This document shows positions 14,139 to 25,245 of a stretch of DNA of 64,000 nucleotides, piece by piece (position 1 is the first letter of the stretch; each line of letters begins with the position of its first letter). This DNA is from Pelomyxa schiedti. Its lineage: Eukaryota; Evosea; Pelobiontida; Pelomyxidae. Under the pieces are notes generated by a model. That model ran no database searches. It was not told the origin of the DNA and worked only from the letters and a program-made list of their open reading frames with translations. The DNA lies in the NCBI GenBank assembly GCA_020536535.1, contig JAHLWZ010000799.1:1-64000 (forward strand), given 5' to 3'. Both the position numbers and the translations under genes were made by a program.

Positions 14139-17100
14139 CTAGTGGAATGTGTATCCAAACAGACTTGTTGGCCTGCCCTGGTTTCTATGGTGGCCAGTGT
14201 ATTCTTCACCATCGCCACCATCATCAACACCACCAGTGAGGGTGTCTTCAACATCATCGTCCTCCATATCAGCACCGAAACTCTCTGCAATCATCAGGGC
14301 AGGGGGCAGTGATGATGCCGAAGATGATGCCCGGGAATTGCGCTGTGGTTGCGCTTTTCCTGGAGGAATAGGCAGTCCCGCAGTGATTCCAGGTGCAGCC
14401 GAGGAATCCGCTGTCGTGGAGGTTGCTGTGGTTGTGGTTGATGCGGTTGTAGCTGTTGGCATTGTGGGTGCTGGGGGCTCTTCGGGTGGTCTTGGAGGCT
14501 CTATCAGGGGTTCCGTCAGGTCAAAGTTGTCGTTGTAATAGCTCTTCCTTTTCTTTTGCTGTATTTCGGGATCCACTGCTGAATCGCTGCTGTTGTTGCT
14601 CCCATCACTTTGAGAAAGGTGGAGTTGGCTTTCTGGGTCAGTTTGTGTATGCAGAACGTCCATTGATATCCCCGATTTTTGCCTTTTCAGAGTTTTCTGG
14701 AAGTTGGTAGCGTAGTGCTTTTTTAACTCTTTCACAACGGTTCTAAAAGAGGGTCTATTCACAGGATCCTCTGCCCAGCATTGTTGCATCTGCATAGTAA
14801 GAACAAGGGTTAATGCACTCTATAAGGGTTGACATGGGGAATACAAGCTCTCCTAGGTCTGGGTGCAATCTGTTTGGTACATCAGGTCTTACATTGCTGC
14901 TTGCGAATTCAATCAGAACATTGTTTACAGATAATGTATCAGAGGACTGCGTGGCAAGCTGTTGCTTGTATGGGAACTCTCCATTCATTACAACCACCCA
15001 AAATACAATGGCGAAAGAAAAGACATCAAATTTTTCTTTGAGGAGAGTCAGTAATTAAGTGGAAGTTGTCTGAGAAGAAGAGGATTACGGTCATATTTTT
15101 GTTTTCCTGTGCATTCAGGAGCCTGAATGTAAGATGAAATTGGGAAAAAGGGAATGATTTCACTACTATGTAACCAGGTGTTCCCACAAATGCAGTACAT
15201 TCTTCGGAGTCAACGGTTGTTGAAGTACCTTCAAATATAAGACAGGTTTAGTACCTGAATAAACCAACCAAAATCGGCGATTTTGCAATGCCAATTCTCA
15301 TCAACAAGAATATTTTGTGGCTGTAAAATGTGGCAATTGGTTGGAATAAAATCCAAATAGGCGGGTTCACACTTTCAGGTCTCGGTGCAGAAGTCGCTTT
15401 CCATGGATATACTCCATCCCCTTTTTGGTATGAGGATTTGTGCTGCGTTCCTTTACGAATTTGATACACCTTAGCAACATCCAGAATCATGGGGAATCGA
15501 ATTCGCCAAGGTAAAATATTTTTCGTCAAAACTCTTTGTAAATTCCCCCTCTGCGCAAGATCAAGAACAATACCTACCGCATGTGAAGCGTTATCCCACT
15601 GTAAATGGAGAAAAACCTGTTTTCCCACTGGAATCCTTTGTGTGTCCATAGAAATTAATAATATTGGGATGCCAAAGTTGACCCAATCTCTAAGTAGAAT
15701 TACTAACCTAGTTTGCCAGTATGCAATTGAAAATACCAACAATTCATTCATTTCATCACCAGATAGAGAGGAATGGTGCATAAGTTTTAGTGCAACTGGC
15801 CTTCTTTTATTTCTTTCATCTGATGCAGATCAGGTAACCAATATTCAATGTCTTACTGTACCAGTCCAAATACAGGACCATACTGAACCGAAAGCCCCAT
15901 TCCCAATGAATTTGAGGTCAGTTAGCCTCGAGTAATCAATTTGCTACAAACGAAGGTTAGCCCCCGGCGTAACTTCATGACTAGCACCTTAAAAGCAGGG
16001 TCTGATTCAATGTCAACTAATTCACCACCCTAGAAGACGTTAGCAGAGGTCGTAGAGTAAACAAGTAACCAAATTTGGCTTTTTGATGGTGTTTTTGAGA
16101 ATAATTTCAGCAACAACCAGTGCTATGCCTGGGATAACCTCTTTTTGAAGTGCCGAATAGTAATTTTCGGTGCCTATAAATTATTGGAAGATAGCATGAC
16201 GGAGTAACAAGTAACTTGAAAAGATCCAATAAGGAAATATTGCTGAGACAATATCGTTTGCTGATTCCCGTGGTTAGACATATAAGGGTAGGAAAAAATG
16301 AACCTGATCTATATGCACAACCAAAAGCTACAATAACAAGGAAGGGAACAAGCTTTCTGTAGCCTCTGAGAACAAGCTCCACCCAGCAATCGGACATCAC
16401 CTAATATATATAAGCCAAAACGGCGTGACATCAGATGGTACTTTGAAGTATACAAAGGTGATTACAACAAAGCCAATACAGAAGACCAAATTCATGGTAG
16501 CTATGAGGATTTAGGAGAGGAGAGAGGGATCAATTTAGGTACCAGTAACAGCAGAGAGAGGAGATGTGCAATCGTTATCTGCACCCGCATTTGATTCACT
16601 CTTGTCTGAATCCGACACTGTAATCATTGTTGCAACCAAAGCCATGGATAGCTCCAGAATGTAAAGTGAAATGTTGAATCCAAAGGCAATATACTTCCAT
16701 TTCCATGGGACACCTCCTTGATTGTACTGACTATCTGAGAGTGATCACATTGTATACAGTGATATGGTAAATCCACACATGTTGGGTGAAAATTAATGTA
16801 CACTCCCAATATGATAAACCAGACAGATGTATAAAACAGACAAGTGCCAAGGTGCCCAACAATGGAGAACTCCTCTGCAATGTCCCCAGTATACAAACTC
16901 AAAAAAATCCCAATCTTTTTTTTTTGTTTGTGATTGATTGGGATCATTGAATTTGAGGCCACAGACCACCCAAAATCGAAATTCAATTGACACATCATAG
17001 AATAAAGTGTAAGGAGTAAGGCCACGACTCATACCACTCTGAAACCACACGTGAACGCCAAAAGTGGCAATGCCAAACAAGGCAAGTGGCGCCACACTGG

Positions 17101-17382
17101 GCCCAGTCCCATCTGCGCGACGTGGGCGCAAAAAACGGCGATCGAGAGCAGGGTGAGCACGATGTACATCGACACCAGGAACAGATCGAACTTGTGCTCG
17201 CGCGCAGAGATGTTCCCCACGTCGCCGCCACTACTGTGGCTGTAGTTCAGCCCGGCGTCGGAGCCCCCACCAACCCATAATGACGACGTAGTGCAGCCGC
17301 CACCAACGGCGGTCGCAGACTGATGGGACGAACACCCCCCACCCATCAAATGGCTCGAAAAGAATAAGATGCCTTCCACCAT
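14139..17382 (-). CDS. multi-TM (probable 7TM) receptor fused to a tyrosine-kinase-like (TKL) kinase
   Basis: The N-terminal half has at least six hydrophobic helices over several exons: LFLVSMYIVLTLLSIAVF, HLPCLALPLLAFTCGF, TCLFYTSVWFIILGVYI, YIAFGFNISLYILEL continuing into ALVATMITV, MNLVFCIGFVVITFVYF and LVPFLVIVAFGCAY. The C-terminal half is a complete kinase: GNGAFGSVWS (about 15.90 kb), PVALKLM, GKRLLHRDLK then PQNILVDENW across an intron, KIADFG (15.28 kb), GTPGY then APEC (15.11 kb) and CWAEDPVNRPSFRTVV, a TKL-type lobe end. All catalytic residues are present. A Ser/Pro/Thr-rich tail ends YTFH at 14139. The ATG at 17382 is the best start seen, but a short upstream exon (to about 17.55 kb) is possible. 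A single signalling receptor at the plasma membrane is the likely role. Exon joins inside the membrane part are approximate. Confidence 0.82.
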
Positions 17383-17612
17383 CAAATCCGAGGGCTTTCA
17401 TGTAAATCTCGTATCCAACGGAATACTGAGTTGGGGTGGAAATTGGGGGGTTTTTCCATTTAACAAGCAACATAAATAACTTGGACAAAACCACACTTCG
17501 GTCCAATAATACCAGAGAAAGGGTTTGGTACGGAAAACCTTTGTTGTGCACTACAAAGAAAAGAACCCGTTCCACAAGGTTTTTCTTTCTTGATGGAATG
17601 AGGCACAACGGG

Positions 17613-20241
17613 CTACGGCGTTTGGTTGTGCTTTGTTGTGGAGGTTTCTCTTAGGGACTTTGTTGGGGCTTTTATTCGTTTTGTCGTGCAGGGTGCTTTC
17701 CGGGATGATGCTAAAGTGCTGGCGGTTGTTGCATTTACGTTGGGGGGTGTGCCTGAAGGTGGTTCATGTGCTGGAGATATAGACTGTGAAGCACTAGTAA
17801 CAGTGGAACGAAGAGTGGGGGGCTGTGCCAAAAGGGACTCAAGTGGGTAGTTAAACTGAGGGGCAGATGCCAGGGTGGGCCCATAGAGCTCCTTCAGTTG
17901 GTCTTTACCAATGAAGCCTACAATGTCAGTTCCAGTAAACTCAGGCAGTGGTGAGGGCAGTTCTTGTCGGGAGATGAACATGATGGCTAGTTGTGTGTTT
18001 TCTGGGAATGTATTCTTGATCAACTTGTGTTTTTTCCGTATCTCGGGTGCTGTGAACTTCGTGGCACTTCCTTCCTCTGAGAATTTCATCTCGATTACAG
18101 TAGGTAGAAGTGTATGACCCTCCTTCGTGAAAAAGCCACGTGCTATGTCAAATCTAGGCAGCAAGTTAGAAAACCCGGAAATGGAAGGAAAAAGAGCATA
18201 CCCTGGATTACAAGCAGCAGGGAGGACTACAGAGTCAAAGAGAAGGTCTAAGTGTTCAAGGTTGAAATGGTGATCCAGAAGTTGCGCTTTACAGGCGCCA
18301 GGATAGCAAAGTTCCAGAACTTGATCCTCTGGAATGGAAGGGAAAACAGCACCCTTATAGTGATCAATGAGATCAATGTCCTCTGACGCACAAAGCAAGC
18401 CCGTTATCACTTCCCATGAGAAATGAAAATCTTCAAACAGTGTCCCTGCCCTACTGCCAGGAAGCCATGAAAATCCAGAGATTAATTTATTCTTAATCAG
18501 GTTCGCAATAATGCGCTCTTTGGGGGGGTAAATCCTCCTCCCATTTCTCTTTGTTATCTTGACCGCCCATAGGTATATGCGTATCAGGGGGACACATGGA
18601 ATGACTTCCTCCTGATTAATTCCCTCGACATCCAAGCCATTGCAGTACACACCACTTCTGATGAGATCATGTACCGTTTTATCGCCAATTTTCATTTCCA
18701 AAGGGCACCTTTCACCAAGGAGAACTGGTTTAAGAACTGGAAGTGACAGTTGAGAGGCAGAAAACCTTTTCATGTGGTCAAATCTGGGTCAGGAAAAGTA
18801 AAGTCGCATAACATACCGTTTGCACAATTGTCTCTCAAGTTTCAGAGAAATGGGATCATAGTTGAGTATCCTTGAATCTACTTGACTCATAGGCCCCGCG
18901 CTTAGGCCCAACGGGGGGTCAGTATCAGTACTTGAGTCCGATTGGTACTCTGGATCGGAGCTCTCCTCCAGAGCTTCGTCTAAAATTTCCTTCAGAATGC
19001 TATGGAGAGTCTCCAGGGTTCGGGGGTGTCCGCCACAGCCGGAAATTGCACACTTAACGCTTACGTTTTCCATCAGCCTTGGATCGAGGTCTCTGAAGAG
19101 AGATTGGGAATCACTGAGTTGCAGTGATGGTAAAGGGATCCAGTGAATAGTCCTGTGGATATTTTTTTTAAAAAAAAGACAACATCTCTCCTCATACCTT
19201 CCTGAGGCAGTGCATTCGTAGCATAACTGGATCAAGTGAAGTGATCAGTGGAAAAACTTTGTGGGACTCAAAGAGAGTACTAATGCAAGAGAGAACATTC
19301 AACAAGGATGATTTTGAATTCGCAATTTCATCAACACCAAGGAATATGCAAGATTTCTTGCTGTGGTAGAGAATACTCTCAACTGCATCAAGAGCTGAGA
19401 CTTTGAGAAGATTGATACCCACCCACTTGATGAATTTTTGGTGATAGTCGCAGTTAACAAAGTACCTGTACAAGGTAAACTTCAACCACTAAGTTTATTC
19501 AGTCATACGATGATAATATCCTCCCAGCTAGGGCTTGGCCAGGGTTATTCGACTCTTCAATATCCCATTCTGACCAGCTGTTGAATGTTATAAGAACTGG
19601 AACCCATGACTTTGCTGTGGTCAGGGCTGCAGTGAAGTTTTTTCCAGTATCCTTATATTTAGCCCATTTGACTCTCGCAATGTAATCCAGCAACCTGGAC
19701 TTGCCAGACCCAGGGGCACCACATGTAGCACAAAGGGCCCATTTTTCAGTTTTTGTCTTTTTGTCCTTGTTTCGGTTTCGCAATACAGTCTTCTGAAGGA
19801 ACTTCATGTATGCTCTCACTGTTTTTTTTCGTCCAACGAAAGAGTGAAATCTGCTGGTAAGCTGGGTTTTTTTTGTTTTTTGTTTTAGACGACGGTTAGT
19901 TTCATATGAAAGAGAACCCGCTGAGGGATCGAGGGGTCAGGTTTTGCCCGCCGCGGGTGCCTGCTCAACCAAGACAAGATTGATCCCACAATGGTTCTCT
20001 TATTACTAGGCACGAAAGTAGGTTGTCCGCGAAGATGATACACACTCTCTCTCCGTCGTTTCTTAGGAGGAGTCCCGTACGCGAGCCTCGAATCTTGCCG
20101 GGGTGATCGTAAAACAAGCGTGGCAGCAGCGCTCGTGCTGCGCTGGGGGCTCTGCGGCGCAGCTACGAAAAGAGAGGAGACGTGCCGATGTTTCCAACGT
20201 AGTTTCTTCGCGTGGCCGTAGCATACCCCGGAGAACGACAT
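17613..20241 (-). CDS. Crinkler-like protein: NLS, P-loop NTPase, PD-(D/E)XK-like C-terminus (apparent frame break)
   Basis: Five exons with introns at 19862-19890, 19466-19508, 19153-19197 and 18784-18816 (29 to 45 bases). The N-terminus has a basic nuclear-localisation-like PPKKRRR. Next come HSFVGRKKTV, the Walker A loop CGAPGSGKSRLLD and a Walker B strand CIFLGVDEI. Exon 4 carries SGCGGHPRTLETL, typical of the Crinkler (CRN/RHS-type) NTPase module. The last exon (386 residues in frame) contains FDSVVLP and, further on, LPTVIEMKFSEE. That spacing fits a restriction-endonuclease-like fold with a D...ExK core. Families of this kind act in the nucleus of host or competitor cells or in genome conflict; the function here is inferred. 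One base-scale frame discontinuity lies in exon 3 near 19.22-19.24 kb, so the copy may be a pseudogene or carry an assembly error. Family confidence is moderate. Confidence 0.72.
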
Positions 20242-20624
20242 TGACGTTGATTTTTTTTCCTTTCTTTATTTTTCTTTTATTTTTAATTTATAAATATTGC
20301 CATTTTATGGGTGGGGTCGAGGGGAGTGGAGAGGGGGGAGGGGAGGGGGTACCTTCTCTCCTCTCTCTCGCTCTCCCTCCTCTCTTCCTCAGAACGTTAC
20401 GAAAGGGGGGATTTTGACAGTAACCTTTCTGACATTTGGCTCTTTTCTCAAGAAGGACCGACTGGTTCTGATATCTCGTTTGGGCATCTTGTAGAGTGAC
20501 CCACACTCAACGAGGTGGGAACATTCTCAATGAACACAGTAACCGTGGGGACTAAAGATGAAGTGTCAAATCTGAACCAGAAAATTGAATTCTGCTCATT
20601 AAAAAAACACCAGACAGGTGAACA
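20242..20624. promoter_or_regulatory. intergenic region with a purine/pyrimidine tract
   Basis: This lies between the Crinkler-like start (20241) and the phosphodiesterase stop (20625), both on minus, so it holds the Crinkler-like promoter. About 20305-20400 is strikingly strand-asymmetric: first nearly all purine and G-rich (about 20308-20350), then nearly all pyrimidine (about 20352-20390). An A/T-rich TTTATAAATAT stretch sits at about 20286-20297. No gene is seen. Confidence 0.5.
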
Positions 20625-21613
20625 TCAGGTGTGGAAATTTTTAACTGTTTCCAACATGATATCTGGAAAGTTACAGTATACTCCGTCAACGCCCATTGCC
20701 AGTGCACTTCGTAGTCTCTCCTTTGTATGTGTATCCCAGGCAAAAACCTGAACTGGATGAGTGGAAAAGATCAAGTGCTTCTACATCCACACCAGTACTC
20801 CATTTGCCTTTGCTTGCATAACTGCCTCCCTACTCCATTCGTAGTGCGGCATGTTGACCACATGAACTCCCAATGATGCCGCCTCCTTGGTACACTTGAC
20901 ATAGTTTCCTTCGATCATCTTTGTTCGTGTGCTGAGCACAAGTTTGCCTCGGAACGCAGTTCTGTCACGGAATGCAACAAGGAACGCTGTATCGCTATGG
21001 CACACCCACAGATGCCCTTCTGCCGCCCCGCCAACTTTTCTCAGCACAGCCACAACAGCTTCGGCACATGCATCCCTCACAGGTGGATCAGTAGGCTTTA
21101 TATCCAAGGAGAAGTCGAAATTCGTCCCACATGTGCGGTACAGGGTCTCCAGTGAGGGGACCTTATACTCAGTACTCAATCGGTCAGCACTCAATGAAGC
21201 AACCTACAACCAAACTTTAAAATTAAGAAGAGAGGGAAGAGAGTACATAAGAAGGCTATTTTTTTCCCGGTGGTGCACAGAGAAAAACAAAAAACAAAAA
21301 ACAAGGCGGTGACGTGAATGCAACTGCATACCGGGAGCCGCCGCAATCCCACCGTGGAGTCGTGCACCAAAACAGGCACGCCATCAGCGGATAGGTGCAC
21401 GTCCGATTCCAGCGCGGTGGCGCCCTGGCGCAACGCGAGCAGAAAGGCCTCGAGGGTGTTCCCGCTCACGTACCCAGATGCTCCTCTGTGGGCAAAGCAC
21501 AGCACTTGGGCGTTGGGTCTAGATCCCGGGGGTAAGTAAAAACTAGAACGAAGAGAATACCGGCCGCTTGTGGGGTCCATCACTTGATTAATTGTTCCCT
21601 TGATGAAATCCAT
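20625..21613 (-). CDS. glycerophosphodiester phosphodiesterase (GDPD family)
   Basis: Hydrolyses glycerophosphodiesters to glycerol 3-phosphate and an alcohol. The ATG (complement of 21611-21613) starts MDFIKGTINQVMDPTSGR. A short intron leads to the catalytic block CFAHRGASGYVSGNT, then ALESDVHLSADGVPVLVHD. This supplies the family His, Glu, Asp and second His. A longer intron (about 21.2-21.33 kb) follows. Then come VPSLETLYRTCG, FSLDIK, a barrel core and LGVHVVNMPHYEW. The last exon (VFAWDTHTKERLRSALAMG, then GVDGVYCNFPDIM) ends at a TGA at 20625-20627. The absence of a clear signal peptide suggests a cytosolic enzyme, but the N-terminus was not examined against other species. It is head-to-head with the gene at 21776. 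Confidence 0.9.
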
Positions 21614-21775
21614 GAACTGATTGAGAGGAGTACTCTCTTACACTGCCTTGGAGGGAACCACGGTAATCAGCACTGCTTCTTGCTTTCCCACAAGTGTTGT
21701 GGCATTTTTTTATGGGAGCCGAACTCCGCAAACCCATTGTTCATCGAAGATCTCATTTCGACGAAACATTGAAGG
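21614..21775. promoter_or_regulatory. 162-base divergent promoter region
   Basis: Start codons at 21613 (minus, phosphodiesterase) and 21776 (plus) face away from each other across 162 bases. No specific element was recognised. Confidence 0.45.
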
Positions 21776-24700
21776 ATGGCAGACAACAAGGAGGACCCAA
21801 AGGCCACATCGGTTACGCAAGAACACAACCAGATCCAAGGCGGTGGTGCAACTGACAGTGGTGGCAATGGCGGTGCCGGTGAAGAAAATAAAGCGTCTCC
21901 GGCAACAGCCAATGGATCTCCGCCGCCACTTGAAAATGTGCCGAAAAAGAAGATGCCACCTCCGTGTTTGTCACTGAACCCTCATTTGGCTTTGCGTAGT
22001 TACGGACGCGGAAGATTCTCTCTTGCTCCCTCAGCCACTACCGCTGGTGAGTTCTTTATCTAGTCACTCAGCCGTTTAAATTAAAGCTTAATTTTGCCTT
22101 GTATTAGCACTCCCAAAGACAGCGCCAGCGCCGAATCCAATCAGTACACCCACCAAAACTGTCGTGCCAACACAGACACCAAAGAAAAGTTGCATGCCGG
22201 CAGATAGGAAAAATATCAGCACGCCTGCAGTCACACCGCCGGCTGCCTTGGCTCGTCATAGTATTAAACTCACCCCTGCACTTCTGGCTAGATTGAGCAC
22301 AAGTCATGATTTTGATCCCTCAAGCCTATTCGCTTCTGACGCAAATTTGGATCTCAGTTTGGACGGAACGATAGATGTTCTCCCCTTCTTCTTCTCTTCA
22401 AGCTCTTTACCTTGGTCTTAATAAGGATTTCTAGTTTGAGGCTTCTCTAAGTAAATATGGTCTTGATTTGACCGATAACGACGATGATCCAATTTCCTGG
22501 CAACAAAGGTTGAAGGAGGCACAATCAGAGTTTCATAAAGGTGAGGATGGAACCTGATTAGTATTAATTCGCACTCTCTGACGGATATTAAGTGTGCTCC
22601 AGGCTGAGTTTACCAGCAGGAGTTGTACCTACACTAGAACAGATACAAGAAGGTGTGTCCCTCCGTTGTTGTTAGTGATAACCTAAAGATGCAAAAGGTT
22701 ACGACTATGAAGATGATGAAGATACCACCACTTCTACAGAAGCAAGGTGTTCTATGGTGGAGTTCAACGAATCTCTTGGTTTTAATATTAAACTGATACT
22801 GGAACTTTGTAACTATTTCCTTAGGCTCAAGCCGATTTTCGTTCCTTCTTGATGAAGATCAGCTTGCCCAAATTATTGAAGAACAAAAGCAAGAAACCAA
22901 GCAGGAGCAAACAGGACCACCTCCAGTTGACCTTGAGTCTCCTGGTGACTTACAGCAAGAACAAAAACCTATTATTTCCATTTCTGCTGGTGAGGGTAAC
23001 CAATGCGCAAATGCAATGCAAGTTGATTGCACTAGTCCCGCAAAAGAAGTTGTAAATGATTGTGTACAATGTCCGGAGTCTATGCCAATTCAATCGGAGT
23101 TGCCAAAATCACCAAACAATAAAGTAGAGGAACCCCCAAAAGACATGGCAAATGAGTCAAAATTACTTGATACAGTGCAGAACCAAGGAAAGCAAGAGGA
23201 ACCCCCAAAGCAGGAACCCCCAGAATCCATCAAAACAGAGGCACAGGAACAAATAACAAATACCTCATCTCCACCTCTTAGTGACAAACTCTGTAATGAA
23301 GAACCTATTGAAAAGGAGATGCAACAACCCAGTGACTCTGACAACACCGTACCTCCAGTTGCAATGGACAATGTAAATCAGGAAACTATTCCCACCAATA
23401 TCGACCAAGTATTCAAGCTTACAATGATTGGTCTTACACCACACAGGCCGTAGTACATTCCCAAAGCTTAACAGGTGCATCCCAAACTGCACTGAGTGCT
23501 GTTGAGGGCGATGCTCTTGAAGCGGAAAAACCTTGTATGACCATGTGAGTTCCATATGATTCTGTCTGCAACTCACGACTCCTTTCTTTCTCCAGACAAG
23601 CAACTCCAAATGAAAAGCGGAAACCCAGGAGACTAGTTTATGCACAAACCGCCAAGAGGCCAAAAGTAGATCCTAAACAAAAGCAAGAACGTCGGCGGAC
23701 AATTTTTTTCTCCTCTGCTACACAGAGCAACCAAGTCATTCCCAAAAAGCAAAAGAAAAAAAATTAACGTGCCCCCAGACACCATCTTCAAAGAAAGACT
23801 GTATACTTATAGATACAATTGAAAAGGAGCCTGAACCAATTGTATATCCAACTTCTACCAGTGACACACATCCAGAAGGCATCCCTTTAACTGTGGGTCG
23901 ATAAAATTGGGATTTCCTCTTACAATTCTACAGAATCAGGAAAGTTCCACTAACATAGCTACTTGTATATCTCCTGATCCCTCTTCTGTTACTTCTGACC
24001 ACCAGATGTGTGTGTATGATTCCCTCTTCACAAGACGAAAATCTCATAACTCAAGTTCCCCTGAACGAGCTGTAATGAAGAATGCTGATGAAGGTTACTC
24101 CTTCAAAGCCTTTCTGTATGAAGATTATCTTGCAATTGCCATGGGTTTCTCAATTCATTTGTTTATTTTTCTTTTCTCTCACCTTCAGAAAAGATACATT
24201 GAGCATACTGGGTAATTCACACATTTGGAAGCCTGTATTTCGGCCAATCACACATTTCACGCCAACCTCATCTCTGCAAGTGCAATTTTACTACAATGAT
24301 ACGCACTGTTTATCACTCGATGTAAAACCCTGTTCTGGTTCTTTGGATATTTTAGATGCAAGATTTAAATCTTTGCCAGTTCCCATTTTCCAAAACTCGG
24401 TTTGTTTCCTTCCTTTGGGGTATCCATAATTGTACAAAGACTTGCAAGCACAAATATGAATTTGAATCGAGCTTAGTTTCTACTATAAACCCAGACCAAT
24501 ACATCCAACATGGGGCAGACCTTACACCGGTACCTCCCTAACTATAAGAAAGCAAGAGTATAATAGCAAAAGGGACTGCAAGCACTCAGTAGGAAGCTCG
24601 CCTTCGTTTCGTCAATTCTGGACTTTGTTTCACAACTGAAGTCAAGGCACAGCACCAAAGCATTCTCCCGTAAGAAGAGTTCCGCAAGCCCCTCCCCAAC

Positions 24701-25002
24701 CATTGATATTGCCTTCTCCCACATCAGTGTATCTACTTCCAACAGGTTCCCCTAACACAAAAATCCCCTATTCTAATCTCACCCGTAGAGTGTCACTATG
24801 CCTCGAGCTGAATGCCAGCAGCGACTGTGTTGTCTCAACGCACCTCTGTCATGTATGGTGGGGCCGGCTCAGCGGCAGCAACCTGATGCAGTCATTGCCC
24901 TTACTTGAAACTCTGCCGCCTGATGATGCCGGTGCATTCTCCAAATGGGTGCTGTCTTCTTGCGAAGTTCTTGCCCGTCAAGTGGAGAACAGCACCCCGT
25001 AA
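21776..25002 (+). CDS. acidic, Lys/Gln/Pro-rich probable nuclear protein; function unknown
   Basis: The ATG at 21776 begins MADNKEDPKATSVTQEHNQ. About ten exons follow. The N-terminal third has a basic stretch ending SYGRGRFSLAP, then Pro/Thr-rich sequence, and short conserved-looking blocks RHSIKLTPALLARLS, YGLDLTDNDDDPISW and RFSFLLDEDQLAQIIEEQ. The middle is a long acidic Glu/Gln/Pro linker. A basic patch (KRKPRRLVYAQTAKRPK) resembles a nuclear localisation signal. The last part (24.2-25.0 kb) has beta-rich sequence, SSLQVQFYYNDTHCLSLD, followed by helices ending SCEVLARQVENSTP with the stop at 25000-25002. The order (disordered Ser/Thr region, then a compact alpha/beta end) recalls kinetochore scaffold proteins such as KNL1/Spc105, but no diagnostic motif was found. 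Exon joins in 23.5-24.5 kb are uncertain. Confidence 0.5.
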
Positions 25003-25245
25003 CTTACCCTTCCCCTAGTTTTTTTCTCGTTAGCAGATATTTTTTCTGCGTTCGCGCACCGAAACGTCTTTTTTGTCTTTACATCGGAAAAAAAACACAA
25101 AAAATACGAGACCAAGGACGAGAGGTAGTACTACCGCAGTTCATCGTGAATGAGCGCCCAGGTGGAGGTAAACACAATGACCCTACGCCCACACTCCCAC
25201 AACTGGAAATACTGTAAAACCCACAACACCATAGCTCTCAGTTTT

